A stretch of 64,000 nt of DNA, taken from positions 1 to 64,000 of the forward strand of contig JAGAUA010000064.1 of assembly GCA_017847885.1 (NCBI GenBank), written 5' to 3'. Positions 59,838 through 64,000 of this stretch are shown here, piece by piece (position 1 is the first letter of the stretch; every line of letters starts with the position of its first letter). Under the pieces are notes generated by a model that did no database searches, had not been told where the DNA came from, and saw only the letters and a program-made list of their open reading frames with translations. The DNA comes from Oscillospiraceae bacterium. GTDB taxonomy: Bacteria > Bacillota > Clostridia > Oscillospirales > Ruminococcaceae. The translations under genes were made by a program, and so were the position numbers.

Positions 59838-60629
59838 TTAATTAAATCCGTTTTTATCAAGATATTCCTGCAAGCTGCGGCAGTTTTCCGCAAGCTCGCT
59901 GTCCTGCCCGTAGCCGTTTCTGTAAAGCTCCAGAATAAGGCAGCCGTTATATCCGTTTGCTTTCAGCGCTTCAAAAAGCGCTCTGTTGTCGTAATCTCCC
60001 AAGCCGAATTTGAGGCAGTCGCCGTTTTCCCCGAAGTCGGAGTAATGGACGTGCCTTATGCTGCTTCCGAGAGCCAGCACAAGCTCTTTCGGGTCATAGC
60101 CCGAACGGTGCGCCTGCTTTGTGTCAAGCACGAACGCCGCTTTTTCCCCCAGCGCATTTTTCATACGCACCAGAAATCCAAGGTCACGCCCCGTACACCG
60201 CTGAACGTTTTCCTGCACAACGCACACGCCGAAGCTTTCCGCCGCGTCCTGCAATTTCAGAAACCGTTCAAAGTATCTTTCCTCGGGGCAGGGGTTCTGG
60301 GGCTTGTTGCCGTGAAGCACGAAAAACCTTGCCCCAAAGCGGTTCATATACTCAAAAAAGCGCTTGTGATAATCAATAACATCGGGCACCCGCCGTTCAT
60401 ATTCCGTAAAAAACAGCGGCTCAATGGGGCAGGTGAACGGGTGTACCGACACAACGTCGACGCCGTATTCCTTTTGGACAGCAAGCATCTCCGCAAGATA
60501 CGGACCGCTTAATTCACAGTGGGAATTAACGAAAATTTCCGTTGTTTTAACGCCGTCCTCGGCAAGGGTACGGAAAGCCTTTTCAAGCTCTTTCGGATAC
60601 AAACACGATGTTGATACTCCTGCTTTCAC
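59838..60629 (-). CDS. Xylose-isomerase-like TIM-barrel protein
   Basis: 263 residues of the sugar phosphate isomerase/epimerase (AP endonuclease 2) superfamily. Barrel signatures: TTEIFVNSHCE, VVSVHPFTCPIEPLFF, FFVLHGNKPQ, VVQENVQRCTGRD (metal Glu), FVLDTKQAHRSG (Asp, His), HVHYSDFGENGD and GCLILELYRNG (Glu). These bind a divalent metal. The substrate is unknown; it precedes glyS-distal genes on the minus strand. Confidence 0.88.
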   Translation of the reverse strand: MKAGVSTSCLYPKELEKAFRTLAEDGVKTTEIFVNSHCELSGPYLAEMLAVQKEYGVDVVSVHPFTCPIEPLFFTEYERRVPDVIDYHKRFFEYMNRFGARFFVLHGNKPQNPCPEERYFERFLKLQDAAESFGVCVVQENVQRCTGRDLGFLVRMKNALGEKAAFVLDTKQAHRSGYDPKELVLALGSSIRHVHYSDFGENGDCLKFGLGDYDNRALFEALKANGYNGCLILELYRNGYGQDSELAENCRSLQEYLDKNGFN

Positions 60630-60669
60630 TGAAAATCACCCCTCCGCGGACTGACCGAATAAAATACAA

Positions 60670-60701
60670 CGGCAGCAGAGCGGATAGTATCCGTCCTGCC
60701 G
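60670..60701 (-). terminator. Terminator-like double hairpin after secF
   Basis: CGGCAG/CTGCCG encloses CGGATA/TATCCG; on the minus strand it is followed by TTGTATTTT. Confidence 0.55.
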
Positions 60702-60708
60702 CAGAAGC

Positions 60709-61659
60709 TTACTTTGATTTTTTCTTGCCCTTGCCGTCCTTGCGCAGACCTTCAAGTGCAAGTCTGAGAGGACAGGTGAAGCATACCGAAGAATAGGTAC
60801 CTGCGATCATGCCGACCATCATAGGAAGGGAGAAGGAAATGATCGATGTCACTCCGTATACCGCAGCAACAATAGTTACCGCCAGCATAGCAACGATAGT
60901 GGTTATCGAAGTATTGATGGAACGGGTAAGAGACTGATTTATGCTAAGGTTTACTATCTCGTCGCGGGTCTTGGTCTTTCTGTAAAGTATCTCGTTTTCA
61001 CGGATACGGTCGTAAATTACGATAGTGTTGTTTATGGAGTAACCGAGAATTGTCAGTACAACTGCCATAAAGTTAGCGTTGATGGACATTCCGCAGATGA
61101 TAAATGTTCCGTAAACGATAATACAGTCGTGAAGCAGCGCCGCAATTGCGCATACGCCAGCCAGCCAGCCGCCGATATTCTTGAAGCGTATTGCGATATA
61201 GATTACCAGAACGACAAAGGAAAGCAGTACCGCAACCGTACACTTGAGGAAGAATTCCTTACCCGAGGACGGAGACACGTCCGAGGACTCTATAAGCTCG
61301 ATAGCGTTTTCTGCATATTTTGCCTCGATAGCGTCCGAAAGGGCAAACTGCTTGTCCGAGGTAAGACCCGAATTGGAAATAAGGGAAAGCTGAATGTTGT
61401 TTCTTCCTGTGGAGAAGTCCTCACCAACAGTAGAGGTCACGCCCAGACCGCCCAGCGCCTCGGAAGCGTCCTTTTCAAACTGCGCCTGATCGATCTCGCC
61501 GTCGTAAACGTAGGTGAGGATCGTACCGCCCTTGAACTGAATGTCAAGGTTTGCGCCGAACACAAAGGTCGAAAGAATGGAAATTGCAACCATGACCGCA
61601 GAAATGATAAGGAATGTTTTCTTGTGACCTACAAAGTCAAAGTTGAATTTTTTATTCAT
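60709..61659 (-). CDS. secF: Protein translocase subunit SecF
   Basis: 316 residues, six membrane segments. FDFVGHKKTFLIISAVMV opens the protein, a periplasmic-side domain follows, and VVLTILGYSINNTIVIYDRIRE is the SecD/F family signature; RSINTSITTIVA is also conserved. With SecD it uses the proton-motive force to help Sec export. The start overlaps secD by eight bases. Confidence 0.95.
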   Translation of the reverse strand: MNKKFNFDFVGHKKTFLIISAVMVAISILSTFVFGANLDIQFKGGTILTYVYDGEIDQAQFEKDASEALGGLGVTSTVGEDFSTGRNNIQLSLISNSGLTSDKQFALSDAIEAKYAENAIELIESSDVSPSSGKEFFLKCTVAVLLSFVVLVIYIAIRFKNIGGWLAGVCAIAALLHDCIIVYGTFIICGMSINANFMAVVLTILGYSINNTIVIYDRIRENEILYRKTKTRDEIVNLSINQSLTRSINTSITTIVAMLAVTIVAAVYGVTSIISFSLPMMVGMIAGTYSSVCFTCPLRLALEGLRKDGKGKKKSK

Positions 61660-63064
61660 GCCTTACACCTCCTCCGTAAAGCTTGGGGTTTCTCAAAGCC
61701 TTGAACTTGGAAAGAGAAGCAAGCATAAGTCTTGAGCAGAATACGCCGAAGAACAGGTTGAGAACAACGCCCGTCAGCAATGTGAAGCCGAAGGAGTAGA
61801 TAGTACCTGCCGTAGACGGACCGAACATGAAGAATACAAAGTGAAGAAGCTTTGAGAAGATGCTGTCGGGAGTACCGAACGCACCCATAAGTATTATAGC
61901 AACCAAGATCATTGTTACGTTGCCGTCGAGAATTGCGGAAAATGCGCGCTTGAAGCCCGATTCGATAGAGCCGTCAAGGGTCTTGCCGTTAGCAAGCTCC
62001 TCTCTGATACGCTCGGAGGTGATGATGTTTGCGTCAACGCCCATACCAACCGCAAGGATAATACCTGCGATACCGGGAATTGTAAGTATAGAGCCGTTCA
62101 TAAAGCCGAAATAGCCCGAAATGAACGCCAGCGTACCCGCTACCTGACCGAACAGCGCAACTACCGCAACTGCACCGGGGAGACGGTATACAGCTATCAT
62201 AAACACCGCGATAAAGATAAATGCGATGATACCTGCAATTACCATTGCCTCAAGAGCGCCCGTACCGAGGCTCGGAGAAATGGTTGAAAAGCTTGCTGTA
62301 ACAAGCTTAAAGGGAAGCGCACCGGAATTTATCTTGTCGGCAAGCTGCTTTGCGCTTTCTGCGTCAAAGTTGCCCGAAATTGTAGCTCTGCCGTCGGTAA
62401 TAGCCGACTGAACGGTAGGGTAGGAGAAGCAGGTGTCGTCCATCCAGATGGAGATAACGCCTCTGGTCTGGTAAAGTCTGCCTGTTGCCTCCGCAAATTT
62501 CTTTGCGCCCTCATCGGTAAGGTTAAGGCTTACGAGCCATTCCATTGCACCCGAATCGTCCTTTGTATAAGCGGCATAAGCCTCCTGAACGTCCGAGCCT
62601 ACAAGGATAACATTTTCAGCGGTAACGCCCGTATATTTGCCCAGCTCGTCCACCTCGTAGCCCTCGCGGAATGTCAGCTCGGCAGTCTCGCCCAGCTCCT
62701 TTACCGCAGCCTCGGGGTCAAAGTTTGCCTCTCCTTCTTTCCAAGGGAAACGGACGATGATGCGGTCGTTATTGTAGTCGATGTAGCTTTCGTAATCTGT
62801 GATACCCAGATTTATCATACGCTGAACAATAACTTCCTTTGCAGCGTCAAGCTGCGCGTTTGTGGCGTCGATATCCTCGGGGGGAGTGAACGTAACATCA
62901 ACGCCGCCCTTTATGTCTATACCGAAGCGGATATTGTCAACGCCCTTGACATAAACTGTCTTCATATCGCCGTAATAGGTGCTGACGCCGAAGAAAACGG
63001 TAGCCGCAAAAGCCAGGATCAGCAGAAAAACGACAAAGAAAACAGGTTTTTTAGCCTTTCTCAC
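61652..63064 (-). CDS. secD: Protein translocase subunit SecD
   Basis: 470 residues. N-terminal membrane helix, then GIDIKGGVDVTF and the large extracellular P1 domain (GITDYESYIDYNNDRIIVRFPW), then five helices with PGIAGIILAVGMGVDANIITSERIREEL. Works with SecF. It has an ATG behind GGAGG. Confidence 0.96.
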   Translation of the reverse strand: MRKAKKPVFFVVFLLILAFAATVFFGVSTYYGDMKTVYVKGVDNIRFGIDIKGGVDVTFTPPEDIDATNAQLDAAKEVIVQRMINLGITDYESYIDYNNDRIIVRFPWKEGEANFDPEAAVKELGETAELTFREGYEVDELGKYTGVTAENVILVGSDVQEAYAAYTKDDSGAMEWLVSLNLTDEGAKKFAEATGRLYQTRGVISIWMDDTCFSYPTVQSAITDGRATISGNFDAESAKQLADKINSGALPFKLVTASFSTISPSLGTGALEAMVIAGIIAFIFIAVFMIAVYRLPGAVAVVALFGQVAGTLAFISGYFGFMNGSILTIPGIAGIILAVGMGVDANIITSERIREELANGKTLDGSIESGFKRAFSAILDGNVTMILVAIILMGAFGTPDSIFSKLLHFVFFMFGPSTAGTIYSFGFTLLTGVVLNLFFGVFCSRLMLASLSKFKALRNPKLYGGGVRHE

Positions 63065-63149
63065 GATTTAACCTCCTGTTTGCCGCAAGCAGCGGCACAA
63101 ATTATCGTTTAATTATAACATTTTTCACGGTATATGTCAATAGCTGTGT

Positions 63150-63836
63150 TCATTTCAGAAGCTTAATTTTATCCATTGAAGCAAAATTTCTGTTGGTGTA
63201 ATAGCCGTCCTCGGTGACCTCGCGGACGATTTCCACAAAATCGGGGGTATCGACCCGAGCGCTTTCGCAGCTAAGCTCCGCCTCCATGATGCCGTAGCCG
63301 CTTTCCACGGTGTTTTCAAACACGTCCAGCTCGAATTTCAGACCTCCGTATGGAATAATATGCCTGCGCTTTTTTATCACATTTAATATGGCATGCCCCA
63401 TAAGCTCCCTATACTCGGCTTCGGTTATCTCCTTTTCATTTTCGATACGGGTCATACTGCTGCCCGTCCGCGCCTTTTCGGTGTAGATGAACCTGTCGTC
63501 AAGACGGCGTATCCTGCCCTGAAAACCCTTTTCGGGAGCAAGATACGCCTGCTCGATGTAATGGGACTCGAACTCTCCCAGCCTTTCGGGAATTTTCACA
63601 AGCCACCGCCTTTCCACCTCAAAGGTGAGGAGCCGTCCGCCCCTGTCGGCAACAGCCTTTTCGCTGTAAAATTCGTTGCCCGTGACCTCGGCAATTACCT
63701 CAAAGTCGAAGGTATCCCCGTCGCTTTCAAGTATTGCGGCGCTTTTTTCGTTTTCAAAAAGCTTTACCCGATAATCTCCGCCGTCAGCGGTATCATCGGG
63801 TCTTTTTATAAGAAATTTTCTGCTGTAATTTTCCAT
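63150..63836 (-). CDS. CYTH-domain protein with N-terminal extension
   Basis: 228 residues from ATG 63836 behind TTGGAGG. The CYTH triphosphate-tunnel pattern starts near residue 75 (FEVERRWLVKIPERL) and continues YIEQAYL, GRIRRLDD, YTEKAR, RIENEKEITEAEY, KFELDVFENT, GIMEAELS. Members bind triphosphates (thiamine triphosphatase, tripolyphosphatase). The first ~70 residues are an extra beta-rich piece that I do not recognise. Confidence 0.82.
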   Translation of the reverse strand: MENYSRKFLIKRPDDTADGGDYRVKLFENEKSAAILESDGDTFDFEVIAEVTGNEFYSEKAVADRGGRLLTFEVERRWLVKIPERLGEFESHYIEQAYLAPEKGFQGRIRRLDDRFIYTEKARTGSSMTRIENEKEITEAEYRELMGHAILNVIKKRRHIIPYGGLKFELDVFENTVESGYGIMEAELSCESARVDTPDFVEIVREVTEDGYYTNRNFASMDKIKLLK

Positions 63837-63859
63837 ATTACCTCCAAAATGGTGCAAAT

Positions 63860-64000
63860 TTACCTTGAAGCAAGCTTGTCCAGCTGTGCATTGACCTCGT
63901 CAAGATGAGGATACCCCAGCTCCGCCGCCTTAGTGTACGCCGAATCAGACTTTTCCGGCTCTAAAGCCATAGCATAGGCAATGGAAAGAAACGCATAAAT
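63860..64000 (-). CDS. C-terminal end of a TPR-like protein
   Basis: The minus-strand frame is open from the window edge to TAA at 63860-63862, giving 46 residues. AYAMALEPEKSDSAYTKAAE and LDEVNAQLDKLAS look like the end of a TPR or Sel1-type repeat. The gene starts beyond the window. Confidence 0.6.
   Translation of the reverse strand: MYAFLSIAYAMALEPEKSDSAYTKAAELGYPHLDEVNAQLDKLASR

Overview
The window reads as chromosomal DNA of an endospore-lineage, low-to-moderate-GC Bacillota, most likely a Ruminococcus-like member of the Oscillospiraceae. The support is a sporulation gene set (spoIIP, spoVAC, spoIIAA-spoIIAB-sigF), T-box leaders in front of cysE-cysS and thrS, a CIRCE-controlled hrcA-grpE-dnaK-dnaJ cluster, an alpha2-type glycyl-tRNA synthetase, frequent TTG/GTG starts behind AAAGGAGG-like ribosome sites, and near-consensus TTGACA/TATAAT promoters with 17-base spacers. 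No rRNA, tRNA, CRISPR array, insertion sequence or prophage was seen.

Layout. 1-8.5 kb: 3' end of mfd, an atypical aquaporin, a HAD phosphatase, a soluble PocR-chemotaxis signalling protein with a YjfB-like partner, a cysteine-cluster/HD fusion, a G5-3D cell-wall protein and a PP2C phosphatase. 8.5-13.5 kb: spoVAC; an ArsR-controlled redox/permease operon containing a probable selenoprotein with an in-frame TGA; spoIIP. 13.7-18.2 kb (minus strand): T-box-cysE-cysS, a lipoprotein and a degenerate kinase-like protein. 18.5-29.3 kb: polysaccharide deacetylase, bactofilin, lysC, the heat-shock cluster and bioY. 29.3-35.5 kb: O-antigen-ligase-like protein, rny and thrS. 35.5-36.3 kb: a tandem type I toxin-antitoxin array. 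36.6-50.4 kb: an abundant surface protein and a large carbohydrate-uptake operon. 50.5-64 kb: LRR lipoprotein, spoIIA operon, a secreted Big_2 repeat protein, and a minus-strand housekeeping run (yfcE, aldose epimerase, radical SAM, rlmH, glyS, sugar isomerase, secDF, CYTH protein).

How genes work together. CysE and CysS sit under one cysteine T-box, linking cysteine synthesis to its charging. The 9.2-12.0 kb operon joins a flavodoxin-fold reductase, an ArsR repressor, a C_GCAxxG_C_C redox protein, an ArsP-like permease and a CxxC thioredoxin-fold protein, which suggests metalloid or thiol-stress handling. The 39-50.4 kb operon joins a giant solute-binding protein, two MalF/MalG permease pairs, a membrane-tethered NHL-TPR protein, a Yip1-like membrane protein and a DUF5696-like secreted protein; it has no ATPase, so a shared one is probably encoded elsewhere.

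The least explained material is non-coding: (i) a three-copy intergenic element (2.5, 4.5 and 15.3 kb) made of four hairpins with compensatory changes in two stems; (ii) a six-hairpin array at 30.8 kb; (iii) BIME-like palindromes at seven loci; (iv) two Hol_Tox-type toxin genes with three antisense RNA genes, one of them an orphan.
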